Shown: positions 8,146 to 15,929, numbered from the stretch's first letter. The stretch: DNA of 35,356 nucleotides from Actinomycetota bacterium (GCA_030841035.1 JAVEDI010000106.1:1-35356); one strand, 5' to 3'. Notes: generated by a model not told the origin, from the letters alone. Program-made: numbers and translations.

Positions 8146-9396
8146 GTGCTTTCAGTGGAGGACTGGGCGGAGGTCCGGCGGCTGCATCGGGCCGAGGGCA
8201 TGCCGATCAAGACGATCGCGCGGGTGATGGGGATCAGTAGGAACACGGTGCGGGCGGCGCTGCGAAGCGATCGTCCTCCGAAGTACGACCGGAGGGTGTC
8301 CGCCTCGATCGTGGATTCGGTGGAGCCGCGGATCCGGGAGTTGCTGCAGGCCTGGCCGACGATGCCGGCGACGGTGATCGCCGAGCGGATCGGGTGGGAT
8401 CGGTCGATCCGGGTGCTCTCGGAGCGGGTCGCGGACCTGCGGCCGGTCTATCTCCCGCCGGACCCGGCCGGGCGCACGACCTATCTGGCCGGGGAGATCG
8501 CGCAGTGCGACTTCTGGTTCCCACCGATCACACTGCCGGTCGGGTTCGGTCAGACCCGCGGTCCGACGCAGCTGCCGGTTTTGACGATGGTGACCGGTTA
8601 TTCCCGCTGGGCCTCGGGTCTGCTGGTCCCGACCCGCGGCGCGCAGGACTTGTTCGCCGGGTCGTGGCAGCTGCTCCGGGATCTCGGCGCGGTCCCGCGC
8701 GTGCTGGTCTGGGACGGTGAGGGCGCGATCGGGCGGTGGCGGTCGGGGAAGCCGGAGCTGACCGAGGACTGCCAGGGCTTCCGGGGCACCTTGGGCGCGA
8801 AGGTGTTGGTCTGCAAGCCGCGTGACCCCGAGGCCAAGGGCTTGGTCGAACGGCTGCACGACTACCTCGAGCGGTCCTTCCTGCCCGGCCGGACCTTCAC
8901 CGGTCCGGCCGACTTCAACACTCAGATGCAGGGCTGGCTGGGGCGGGTGAACAGCCGGGCACGTCGGGCGCTGGGGTGCGCCCCCACCGACCGGATCGGC
9001 GCGGACCTGGCCGCGATGCTGGCGCTGCCACCGGTCGCCCCGGTCACCGGGTGGCGGGCCACGACTCGGCTGGCCAGGGACCACTACGTCCGTCTGGACA
9101 GCAACGACTACTCAGTTCACCCGGCCGTGATCGGCCGGCGGGTCGAGGTCGTGGCTGACCTGCACCGGGTCCAGGTGTTCTGCTACGGCACCCCGGTCGC
9201 CGACCACGAGCGTGTCTGGGCCAGGCACCAGACCTTGTCCCTGCCCGAGCATGTCGCGGCAGCCACGGCGTTGCGGACTGCTCGGGTCGGTCTGCTGCGA
9301 CCGGCGCCCAGCCACGAGGTCGCGACCCGGGCGCTGACCGACTACGACGACGCCCTCGGGCTCTCTGACCCCGACGCCGACGGCGGTGTCGCGTGA
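8146..9396 (+). CDS. istA: IS21-family transposase IstA
   Basis: 416 aa. An N-terminal helix-turn-helix (about residues 19–41, PIKTIARVMGISRNTV) is followed by a DDE integrase core with candidate catalytic residues D122 (QCDFWF), D190 (VWDGEG) and E235 (KGLVERLH), and a C-terminal beta-rich region (SNDYSVHP…GRRVEVVADL) typical of IstA. It cuts and joins the IS ends. The GTG start follows GGAGGGAGC. Its TGA overlaps the istB GTG, coupling the two. Confidence 0.95.
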   Translation: MLSVEDWAEVRRLHRAEGMPIKTIARVMGISRNTVRAALRSDRPPKYDRRVSASIVDSVEPRIRELLQAWPTMPATVIAERIGWDRSIRVLSERVADLRPVYLPPDPAGRTTYLAGEIAQCDFWFPPITLPVGFGQTRGPTQLPVLTMVTGYSRWASGLLVPTRGAQDLFAGSWQLLRDLGAVPRVLVWDGEGAIGRWRSGKPELTEDCQGFRGTLGAKVLVCKPRDPEAKGLVERLHDYLERSFLPGRTFTGPADFNTQMQGWLGRVNSRARRALGCAPTDRIGADLAAMLALPPVAPVTGWRATTRLARDHYVRLDSNDYSVHPAVIGRRVEVVADLHRVQVFCYGTPVADHERVWARHQTLSLPEHVAAATALRTARVGLLRPAPSHEVATRALTDYDDALGLSDPDADGGVA

Positions 9397-10211
9397 CGAC
9401 CCGGACAGCCACCACCAAGGCCGGCTCCTCGAGCCGGCGGGACTTCACCGCGGAGGTGGCGTTCCTGACCCGGGCGCTGAAGGCACCGACGCTGCGCGAG
9501 GCGGTCCCGCGGCTGGTCGAACGGGCCCGGGCCGAGTCCTGGACCCACGAGGAGTTCCTGGTCGCCTGCCTGCAACGCGAGGTGTCCGCCCGGGAGAGCC
9601 ACGGCGGTGAAGGCCGCATCCGGGCCGCTCGCTTTCCCGGCCGCAAGAGCCTGGAGGAGTTCGACTACGACCACGCCCGCGGCCTCAAGCGCGACCTCAT
9701 CGCCCACCTCGGGACTCTGGACTTCGTCACCGCCAAGGACAACGTCCTGCTCCTCGGGCCACCCGGGACCGGCAAGACCCACCTCGCGACCGGCCTGGCG
9801 ATCCGGGCCTGTCAAGCCGGGCACCGGGTGCTGTTCGCGACCGCCGCCGAATGGGTCACCCGCCTCGCCGACGCTCACCACACCGGCCGCCTCCAGGACG
9901 AGCTGCGCCGCCTGGGCCGCTACCCGCTGCTGGTCATCGACGAGGTCGGCTACATCCCCTTCGAACCCGAGGCAGCGAACCTGTTCTTCCAGCTCGTCAG
10001 CGCCCGCTACGAACGCGCCAGCCTGATCGTGACCAGCAACAAGCCCTTCGGCCGCTGGGGCGAAGTCTTCGGCGACGAAGTCGTCGCCGCCGCCATGATC
10101 GACCGCCTGGTCCACCACGCCGAAGTCGTCGCCCTCAAAGGCGACAGCTACCGCCTCAAAGACCGCGACCTCGGCCGCGTCCCCGCCGCATCCAAAACCG
10201 ACGACAACTAG
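9393..10211 (+). CDS. istB: IS21-family helper ATPase IstB
   Basis: 272 aa AAA+ ATPase related to DnaC. Walker A is GPPGTGKT (122–129) and Walker B is LLVIDE (179–184); the SNKPF and ID-RL…HHAE segments match the usual IstB C-terminal half. It activates and targets the IstA transpososome. It begins with GTG overlapping the istA stop by four bases. Confidence 0.95.
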   Translation: MTTRTATTKAGSSSRRDFTAEVAFLTRALKAPTLREAVPRLVERARAESWTHEEFLVACLQREVSARESHGGEGRIRAARFPGRKSLEEFDYDHARGLKRDLIAHLGTLDFVTAKDNVLLLGPPGTGKTHLATGLAIRACQAGHRVLFATAAEWVTRLADAHHTGRLQDELRRLGRYPLLVIDEVGYIPFEPEAANLFFQLVSARYERASLIVTSNKPFGRWGEVFGDEVVAAAMIDRLVHHAEVVALKGDSYRLKDRDLGRVPAASKTDDN

Positions 10212-10213
10212 CC

Positions 10214-10268
10214 GAGGGGGTCAACATTCAACTGCCGAAACGGGGTCAATTTTCAGTCGCCGTTGACA
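10214..10268. repeat. IS21 right-end transposase-binding repeats (R1, R2)
   Basis: Two inverted copies of the same motif as at the left end: GGGGGTCAACATTCAA (about 10216–10231) and GGGGTCAATTTTCAG (about 10242–10256), the second running into the terminal repeat ending at 10268. Confidence 0.75.
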
Positions 10269-10273
10269 CAATC
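10269..10273. repeat. IS21 target-site duplication, right copy (CAATC)
   Basis: Directly repeats 8048–8052 and marks the right boundary of the insertion. Confidence 0.9.
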
Positions 10274-10765
10274 GACGGTTGTCAGGCCACGGCCACGGGT
10301 GACGCTTTGTGCGAGCAGCACCGCGAACTTCGGGGGCAGGCTACCGACCCGCCGCCGCTTTTTTCCCGAGCTCCGCGTGGCCGCCCCCTCAGGGCTATTG
10401 CTGGCCTGGATCGCTTCCGCCCGCTGATCGAGCAGGCACTACAGGCCTTCCGGTCGGACTGCGCCTACGGCGAGGCCATTGCCGCACAAGCATGCGTGAT
10501 CCTGCGCAAGCGTGCCTGCTGGCGTACGCGTGTTCTGATCGGGCAGCTGGCCGGCGGTTGCCACTGGCAACCGTCGCTGGAGATACGTGGCGAGTGGGAC
10601 CTGGTCGGCCTCGACGCGTGGCTACTGGGCCAGCCGTTGCCACCCGTTCCTTTGACACCCGTGAGTGCTCCTCTGCACCGCTTCGAGGAGTCGACGACCG
10701 TACCGTCCGATGTCTTGGAGCATGTCCAAGTCGCACAAGTACCGGCCAGCGAACATGTCGCTTGA
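10274..10765 (+). pseudogene. Zinc-knuckle array protein, C-terminal part
   Basis: Directly after the CAATC duplication the frame reads DGCQATATGDALCEQH. Joined to ECAI from 8041–8052, it rebuilds a perfect seventh C-x4-C-x9-C-x2-H knuckle. About 140 further residues follow to the TGA at 10763–10765. They include a helical segment (FRPLIEQALQAF) and a Trp/Leu-rich region (GEWDLVGLDAWLLG), not recognised. The fragment has no start of its own. It overlaps the beginning of the next gene by 44 bases, so the intact gene was once coupled to the small-gene run that follows. Confidence 0.75.
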
Positions 10766-10991
10766 CGAGATGGTTGTCTGCCTTCGCGACGACTTCGGGA
10801 TCGACGTGGTCGCCCTTCAGGACTCCGCCGCACTGACCGAGTCAGAGCTGCTGACTGACGGTGAGGTCCGAGCCGACTGGACCTTCGACCTTGTCGGCCA
10901 CGTCGTAGAGGACCTGGTTCGGGAGACCAGCGAACTCCGTGCCCGGATCGATCACCTTGAACGCTACGTGCGCATGGATGGTCAGCCGTGA
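10722..10991 (+). CDS. Small hypothetical protein, paralogue of its downstream neighbour
   Basis: 89 aa from ATG 10722; ATG 10755 is an alternative, and neither has a well-spaced ribosome-binding site. The longer form is preferred because it aligns with the next protein from its first residue (both start MSxS and reach a shared core D-x-x-V-x-C-L-x-D-D-[FY]-G-x-D). The C-terminal half is helical with heptad-like Leu/Ile (LVRETSELRARIDHLERYV), a likely short coiled coil. The TGA overlaps the next GTG by four bases. Function unknown. Confidence 0.7.
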   Translation: MSKSHKYRPANMSLDEMVVCLRDDFGIDVVALQDSAALTESELLTDGEVRADWTFDLVGHVVEDLVRETSELRARIDHLERYVRMDGQP

Positions 10992-11335
10992 GTCTGTCCA
11001 CGGCCCACCCATCGCGCATGTCGAGCATGACCTTCATCGACTTGGTCACTTGCCTTCACGATGACTACGGCATGGACATTGACCTGACGCCGGGCACGAG
11101 GGATCTAGCGCCGGTGTTTGCCTCCGCGACATCGCGTGCAGGGCTGTCATGGATGCCGACTGCACCCGGCCTGGGCGCTCTCCCGACTTGCGGAGCCCCT
11201 CCACACCCTCGACTCTGTGTCGTTGCCGCTGATGCTTCTCACTTCAACGCTCACGAGGCCGGTGTTCTGGTCGGCAAGCGGTCCAGCTTCGAGCGTGCAA
11301 GGCAGCTCCTGGCCGAGGCAACCGAGGCCCTCTAG
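10988..11335 (+). CDS. Small hypothetical protein, paralogue of its upstream neighbour
   Basis: 115 aa. The N-terminal 32 residues repeat the pattern of the preceding protein (DLVTCLHDDYGMDI), but the rest differs: a Pro/Gly-rich middle and an Ala/Leu-rich helical end. A shared N-terminal module on different C-termini suggests a common interaction domain. It starts GTG in a GTGA overlap and ends directly before the next ATG. Function unknown. Confidence 0.7.
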   Translation: MSLSTAHPSRMSSMTFIDLVTCLHDDYGMDIDLTPGTRDLAPVFASATSRAGLSWMPTAPGLGALPTCGAPPHPRLCVVAADASHFNAHEAGVLVGKRSSFERARQLLAEATEAL

Positions 11336-11863
11336 ATGCGTAACTGCGGTGTGTGCACGCATCTCGACCGTGCGCTGATAGAGCAGGGCCTCGCCGACGG
11401 CAAGCCGTACCAGCTCATTGCGGCTGAGGCTGATCTAAGCGAAAGCGCGATCCGTCGCCACGTAACCAACCATCTGGGCAAAGCCGTGCTGCACCCCGTG
11501 AGCGGTCCGGTTGCGCTGGCAGACATCGCAGATCGGATGTCAGGACTGCTTGCCGACACTGCAGCTGTTCGGCTGCACACGCACGAGACGAACAACCCGT
11601 CACTGCTGCTGAAGGCCTGCGCCACCGAGGGCAGCATCCTCGGAATGCTCGTGTATCGACTGGGGATCACGGACACCGCCACCGCAGACACCGTTCGCCA
11701 GGGCCGCGACCTCGTTCGCGCCGTTCGCGAGGCAGTACGCGACTCCCCGGCACTAGCGCAGTTGATCGCTGGCGAGCTGCGTGCAGCCGGCTCCGATGAG
11801 ATGGCCTCCGCGTTTGAGCAGATGGCAAATCGCACCACCACCAGTAAGGAGCTGACTGCATGA
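11336..11863 (+). CDS. Phage-type zinc-HTH protein, small-terminase-like
   Basis: 175 aa. The N-terminus reads CGVCTHLDRALIEQGL…IAAEADLSESAIRRHVTNH: a C-x2-C-x-H knuckle leading into a helix-turn-helix that ends in H-x3-H. This arrangement is common in phage and mobile-element proteins near terminase or packaging genes. The rest is helical (ADTVRQGRDLVRAVREAV). It could bind DNA as a regulator or as a small-terminase-like recognition subunit; no large terminase is present. It starts one base after the preceding TAG and its end overlaps the next ATG by four bases. Confidence 0.7.
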   Translation: MRNCGVCTHLDRALIEQGLADGKPYQLIAAEADLSESAIRRHVTNHLGKAVLHPVSGPVALADIADRMSGLLADTAAVRLHTHETNNPSLLLKACATEGSILGMLVYRLGITDTATADTVRQGRDLVRAVREAVRDSPALAQLIAGELRAAGSDEMASAFEQMANRTTTSKELTA

Positions 11864-12321
11864 GCGAGTCCGAGACCGACCAACTGCCCGACGCCAGCGA
11901 GCCAACGCTCGTGCACTGGTACGGACCGATAAGCATCGTGACAAAGGTCGGCCGCAGTGGCTGGGCAGACGGGATCGTCACGGTCTACGGTCAAGAAACG
12001 GTACTCACTCCCGAGCTGCGCCGGATCAACGAGGACCGCAACGGCAACTCGATCTTTGACCTGCTGGACGACGAGCCAACGCAGATCGAGAAGTGGGGCA
12101 AGGTCATGCTCGCGCGCGGTCCGTGGCCGGAGGGTGTGCCAAGGATCGAGCCTGATTCTCAGGACTGGCTCGACGCGGCCGTCGCCGCTCGTGCAACCGC
12201 GTGGGCCATCCCGGGCAGGCAGGAGCGAGACCAAGCTCTGGCTGAGGTCACCAAGGAGTGGGGCCAGCCAGCCACCGTCTCAAGGACTCTGCAGACCTAC
12301 CCACCGAGCGAGAAGCCGTGA
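11860..12321 (+). CDS. Hypothetical protein of the small-gene operon
   Basis: 153 aa, not recognised. It begins acidic and contains two aromatic-rich segments (VHWYGPISIVTK and IEKWGKVMLARGPWPEG) and a helical Ala/Arg-rich middle. No signal peptide or membrane segment. It starts in an ATGA overlap with the preceding gene and ends in a GTGA overlap with the next, so it is part of one translated string. Confidence 0.7.
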   Translation: MSESETDQLPDASEPTLVHWYGPISIVTKVGRSGWADGIVTVYGQETVLTPELRRINEDRNGNSIFDLLDDEPTQIEKWGKVMLARGPWPEGVPRIEPDSQDWLDAAVAARATAWAIPGRQERDQALAEVTKEWGQPATVSRTLQTYPPSEKP

Positions 12322-12728
12322 CGCCTTCGGAACGCGTCGGCTACGCCAACAAGGCACGCTCCTTGAAGTTTCGCCGCGAGATCATCTCGTATCTGAACGC
12401 GCACGGTTTCCCGGACGTAGTGTCCGCCCCAGAGCCACTGGGCATGTCGGTGGCCGAGCGGCTTCGAGAGAAGCGCGGTGACCTGCTCGGGCTTGAGCCG
12501 TGGGTCGTGTCCGTCCGTGCTCGCGAGACCACGTTCGACCTGTCCGAGGGCATGGACCGCGTCCGCTGGATCGCCGAGAACGCAGCCAGCCCCTTCTGGT
12601 GCCTGATCCAGATGAGACGCCAGCGCCCCGACCTCGATCAGGCCACCGTCGTTATGAGCCTTGCAGTCTTCACGCGCGTGCTCCTCCTCTTGGAGCAGCT
12701 CAGAGCAACCGACGAGGAGCACTCGTGA
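12318..12728 (+). CDS. Holliday-junction-resolvase-like protein, possibly inactive
   Basis: 136 aa from the GTG in the GTGA overlap. The layout resembles phage resolvase/PD-(D/E)XK-type nucleases: basic N-terminal helix (KARSLKFRREII), a GD turn (KRGDLLG, about residue 53), a strand that should carry E-x-K, a helical segment DLSEGMDRVRWIAENAA, then a strand and QMRRQRPD…VVMSLAVFTRVL. In the family the last part is KRRG…VVM.L..F. Here the expected E-x-K position reads S-V-R (WVVSVRARE), so the metal-binding residues seem lost. Either the protein is catalytically dead or the fold assignment is wrong. Confidence 0.55.
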   Translation: MTPSERVGYANKARSLKFRREIISYLNAHGFPDVVSAPEPLGMSVAERLREKRGDLLGLEPWVVSVRARETTFDLSEGMDRVRWIAENAASPFWCLIQMRRQRPDLDQATVVMSLAVFTRVLLLLEQLRATDEEHS

Positions 12729-12973
12729 CCGTCTATCTATCGCAGTCAGCGTTGGCACGCATGGACACCGATCCCGACGAGCTGCTCGAGCTGATGATGC
12801 CAACAGATCGGCGATCTACTAACCGGCTCGTTGCTGCCGTGGCCGGCAAACCGCGCAAGCGCACCAGTCCCAAGCCGGTCCCTCGCACGTCCGCTGACGA
12901 GCCCGACCCCGCCGAGGCAGCAACCATCAGCGCCATCTGCAAGCGCCACGGCATCGGGCAACCCAACCCATAA
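12725..12973 (+). CDS. Small hypothetical protein
   Basis: 82 aa from the GTG that overlaps the preceding TGA by four bases. An acidic helix (MDTDPDELLELMM) is followed by a Lys/Arg/Pro-rich linker and a short end that may contain a turn-helix (ATISAICKRHGIGQP). Not recognised. It is the last gene of the overlapping chain; a GC-rich palindrome (CCCCGGCCGGGG, about 12976–12987) follows. Confidence 0.6.
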   Translation: MTVYLSQSALARMDTDPDELLELMMPTDRRSTNRLVAAVAGKPRKRTSPKPVPRTSADEPDPAEAATISAICKRHGIGQPNP

Positions 12974-13041
12974 TCCCCGGCCGGGGCCGGTCAGGCCCAA
13001 CGTTCTCCTCCCGTCCCCGGCCGGCAGCCCAAGGAGCATCC

Positions 13042-13197
13042 GTGGACCAGCAGACTCAGACCGCTCTGGACCAGCTGCAGAACCACATTCGAGCACTAGA
13101 GGCTCAGGTGCAGCGGCTGTATGCGGCGTTCGAGATGGTCGGCTATCACGTTCCTAGGTCAGACGCCACGCACGTACGTCGTGATCGTCTCCGCTAA
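13042..13197 (+). CDS. 51-aa coiled-coil protein
   Basis: A short gene with AAGGAG (13031–13036) six bases before the GTG. The first 30 residues are Gln/Leu-rich with heptad-like spacing (LDQLQNHIRALEAQVQRL), typical of small phage coiled-coil proteins; the basic tail ends RRDRLR. Its TAA (13195–13197) lies inside the IS1380 target duplication, so the insertion left the protein unchanged. Confidence 0.6.
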   Translation: MDQQTQTALDQLQNHIRALEAQVQRLYAAFEMVGYHVPRSDATHVRRDRLR

Positions 13198-13198
13198 G
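13194..13198. repeat. IS1380 target-site duplication, left copy (CTAAG)
   Basis: CTAAG precedes the left inverted repeat and recurs at 14929–14933 after the right one. It includes the stop codon of the 51-aa gene. Confidence 0.85.
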
Positions 13199-14928
13199 CC
13201 TCGATCCACCGATGAGAGTGGTCGGGTGAGCGTGCCGTAACGCGAGGATGCCCTTACGTGCTGGGAGATTGGGACTTGCGACGGTTCCAAACACCTCAAC
13301 CCGGAAGGGCACCTCTGGGATGCGACTCTCTCACACTCTCGGTCGGACCTCGGTGGCGTTCGACGATCCGAATCTCGTGTCGGCCGGCGGTCTGGTTCCG
13401 GTGCTCGCGTTGGCGGAAGCCGCCGGACTGCGGGAGCTGGCCGATGAGCAGCTGAGTGTGCCGACTGACAAGGGCGCGAACGCGGGGTTGAAGGTCGCCT
13501 CGCTGGTCGGCGGGATGGTTGCCGGCGCCGATTCGATTGATGACATGGCCCTGCTGCGGCACGGCGGGACGGGGCGGGTCTTCGCCCGGGCCTACGCTCC
13601 GTCGACGTTGGGCTCGTTCCTGCGGGCGTTCACCTTCGGCCACGTCCGCCAGCTTGACGCGATCGCCTCGAGGTTTCTGGTCGCGCTGGCCGGGCTCACC
13701 CGACTGCTCGACGCGGCAGCCAGTCCAGTCACCGACACTGATCGGGGCCTTGTTGGCAGGTACGCGTTGCTCGATGTCGACGACACCATCATCGAGGTCC
13801 ACGGTCATGCCAAGCAGGGCGCTGGGTTCGGCTACTCCGGGGTTCGCGGGCTGAACGCTCTGCTGGCCACCCTCGCCATCCCAATGGCTGTCCCGTTGGC
13901 TGCCGCGACGACGGCGCCGGTGATCGTGGCCCAGCGATTGCGCAAGGGTGCTGCCGGGTCGCCCCGGGGCGCGAAGCGTCTGGTCGGCGACGCGGTGAAG
14001 ACCGCACGACGACTGCTCGGCAAGGGCCAGTTGGTCTTGGTCCGGATGGACTCGGCGTTCTATGGTCGCGGACCGGTCCACGCTGCCCTGGCCGGTGGCG
14101 CCGAGGTGTCGGTCACCGTGCGGATGGACAAGGCGGTCAAGAAGGCGATCGCCGCGATCGACGACGCCGCGTGGACCAGCATCGATTACACCGACGCGGT
14201 CTTCGAGGAGACCACCGGCCGCTGGATCTCCTCTGCCGAAGTCGCCGAAGTCCCTTTCACCGCGTTCGCCGCGCAGAAGAAAGCTGACCAGGTGTCAGGC
14301 CGGCTCGTGGTCCGCCGGATCCCCGACTTCAACGCAGAGAAGAACAAGGCAGCAGGCCAGGACACACTGTTCGACGTGTGGCGGTTCCACGCCTTCTTCA
14401 CCACCACCGACTCCGCGATCCTGGACACCGTCGCCTCCGACAAGACCCACCGTGGACACGCTGTCATCGAGCAGGTCCACTCCGACCTGAAGAACTCCGC
14501 ACTGGCTCATCTGCCGTCCGGTGTGTTCACCGCCAACGCAGCCTGGCTGGTGTTCGCGGTCATCGCGTTCAACCTCACCCGTGCCGCCGCCAGCCTCACC
14601 GGCCCACAGATGGCGAAAGCCACCACCGCGACCATCCGGCGCAAGCTGATCACGGTGCCCGCACGGGTAGCGACCTCGGCCCGCCGGATCACCCTGCACC
14701 TCCCGAAGGTCTGGCCATGGGAGACCGCCTGGACGGCGCTATTCGACCGAGTCAGCGACCCCCCGCCAGTCCTCGCGACGTGACCACCCAGCAGCTACCG
14801 CTGCGCGACCCGAGGACCACGGTGGAACACCCGGACAGCGAGGTCCGACCAACCACCACGCCCTCCACCGCTCACAACGTGGCGCCCGCCGATCACCTGA
14901 CTGCACCAAGTTCATCGGTGGATCGAGG
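13199..14928 (+). mobile_element. IS1380-family insertion sequence, complete (1,730 bp)
   Basis: Bounded by perfect 17-bp inverted repeats CCTCGATCCACCGATGA (13199–13215) and its complement (14912–14928), with flanking CTAAG duplications. It contains one intact transposase gene; length fits the family. Confidence 0.92.
13320..14783 (+). CDS. IS1380-family transposase
   Basis: 487 aa from ATG 13320. The frame is open further upstream, but the homologous sequence begins at MRLSHTLGRTSVAFDDPNLV. Family features: LRELADEQL…GANAGLKVASLVGGMVAG near the N-terminus, then a DDE core with candidate acids in ALLDVDDTIIEVHG, VRMDSAFYG and GHAVIEQVHSDLKN. The last part (FNLTRAAASL…ARRITLHLPKVWPW) is the usual C-terminal end. 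Purine-rich GGAAGG lies upstream. Cuts and pastes the flanking inverted repeats; appears intact. Confidence 0.93.
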   Translation: MRLSHTLGRTSVAFDDPNLVSAGGLVPVLALAEAAGLRELADEQLSVPTDKGANAGLKVASLVGGMVAGADSIDDMALLRHGGTGRVFARAYAPSTLGSFLRAFTFGHVRQLDAIASRFLVALAGLTRLLDAAASPVTDTDRGLVGRYALLDVDDTIIEVHGHAKQGAGFGYSGVRGLNALLATLAIPMAVPLAAATTAPVIVAQRLRKGAAGSPRGAKRLVGDAVKTARRLLGKGQLVLVRMDSAFYGRGPVHAALAGGAEVSVTVRMDKAVKKAIAAIDDAAWTSIDYTDAVFEETTGRWISSAEVAEVPFTAFAAQKKADQVSGRLVVRRIPDFNAEKNKAAGQDTLFDVWRFHAFFTTTDSAILDTVASDKTHRGHAVIEQVHSDLKNSALAHLPSGVFTANAAWLVFAVIAFNLTRAAASLTGPQMAKATTATIRRKLITVPARVATSARRITLHLPKVWPWETAWTALFDRVSDPPPVLAT

Positions 14929-14933
14929 CTAAG
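14929..14933. repeat. IS1380 target-site duplication, right copy (CTAAG)
   Basis: Direct repeat of 13194–13198. The next ~245 bp, up to the DUF2511 gene, hold no gene I can support. Confidence 0.85.
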
Positions 14934-15178
14934 TGCTCGCGTTTCGCGATCGGGGTTCCTCCGTTACCGACGTTCCGGTGTGCCCATGTCGTGCCACGTC
15001 GCGTGTCTCGTGGACTTGTGTAACCCCCCGGCCCCGGCTCCCCTTCGCCCGACAATGCAGAGAGCTTCCCGGCCGAGGTCGTGCATGGGCCTCCGGGCTA
15101 GTTGCAGCCAAGTCCAGGCCCCGAATTGCCACCTGGGCAGGGTGGTGGGTGGACCACTTTGCCCAACGCTCCATGGGA

Positions 15179-15553
15179 CTACTTGCACAACTTCAATGCA
15201 TCGTCGATCAGGACACTGATGTCTTTCTTGAGACCATCAACATCCGGATTGGCTGCCCAGATCGGGTCGATGTCGGAGAAGTCAGTGTTGCCCTTAGCAA
15301 TACCGTTCAAGGCGTAGGTCGTTCCATCGACATCAATGGTCGCCTCACCCACACCATCCGACCCATCGCACTTCAGCGTTCCGTGGTCCACGGTGAGGGG
15401 CCAGTCGGCACCGTAGTCGGCTGCGCTGACCGCTCGGGCTGTAGCAGGCGCGGCGTCGGCGCTGTCATCGGTGCCCGTGCTCGTTCCGCCGCATGCACAC
15501 AGGAAGAGCAAGAGGGACGTGATGGGTACGAGCGACCGGATGGGCGGATGCAT
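15179..15553 (-). CDS. DUF2511-like secreted lipoprotein
   Basis: 124 aa. A signal sequence (SLVPITSLLLFLCAC) ends in a lipobox-like L-C-A-C at about residues 18–21, and a Thr/Ser/Asp-rich linker follows, so the protein is probably lipid-anchored on the outer face of the membrane. The core WPLTVDHGTLKC…TIDVDGTTYALNG matches the DUF2511 (YebY) pattern, including the Cys pair formed with the terminal LKLCK. GGGGGG lies before the ATG at 15553. Lipoproteins of this type on phages and integrative elements are candidates for superinfection exclusion, which is inference here. Confidence 0.82.
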   Translation of the reverse strand: MHPPIRSLVPITSLLLFLCACGGTSTGTDDSADAAPATARAVSAADYGADWPLTVDHGTLKCDGSDGVGEATIDVDGTTYALNGIAKGNTDFSDIDPIWAANPDVDGLKKDISVLIDDALKLCK

Positions 15554-15695
15554 CGAAGTCCCCCCTGTGGACCCACGGAAGGGGCCGATGGACGTGACAC
15601 TAGGCGCAGATGTGTCATAGATGCGCGTTTCGTACCAGAATGCCTATCCCGCAGATAGGGTCCAGCCGATGCGAGCCTCATTGCGAGCCTGATCG

Positions 15696-15929
15696 TCACG
15701 GGCTGCTCTTGTCCTCGTGTCCGCGAACCTCGGAGTGCTTGCTGGGCATCGTTGCCCCCTCGCGAGACTCCTTGAAGTAGAGGTCGACTGCTCGGCTATA
15801 CGTAGTGCCATCCCTTGTGTCTCGTAGCTCGCGCTTAAACGAATCCGTGTAGCCCACGTAGTGCGCCGTCGTGTGTCTCGTGGCGTGTGTGTGATGTCCC
15901 TCCATGTAGTACACCGGCCCGTGTCTCAT
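15696..15929 (-). CDS. Possible small His-rich protein
   Basis: 77 aa on the minus strand from ATG 15929, or from an internal ATG (MEGHHTHATRH). The first half is His/Thr-rich; the second is charged (FKRELRDTRDG…YFKESREG). Third codon positions are fairly GC-rich, which gives slight coding support. There is no ribosome-binding site, and the frame overlaps the GTGTCTC repeats that account for much of the odd composition. It may be non-coding. Confidence 0.3.
   Translation of the reverse strand: MRHGPVYYMEGHHTHATRHTTAHYVGYTDSFKRELRDTRDGTTYSRAVDLYFKESREGATMPSKHSEVRGHEDKSSP

Larger units (their letters stand above)
8053..10268 (+). mobile_element. IS21-family insertion sequence, complete (2,216 bp)
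   Basis: Ends are imperfect inverted repeats: TGTCGACGGC… at left and the complement of TGTCAACGGC… at right, both followed inward by TGAAAA(C/T)TGACCCC. It contains overlapping istA and istB and is flanked by a 5-bp duplication CAATC. Removing the element and one copy of CAATC rejoins the seventh zinc-knuckle repeat of the host gene, which fixes the ends exactly. Both genes look intact, so the element may still be mobile. Confidence 0.95.

Noticed and set aside
13248-13319. Upstream start of the IS1380 transposase (24 more codons)
   Set aside because: The family sequence begins at MRLSHTL, and the longer form starts close to the IS terminal repeat.
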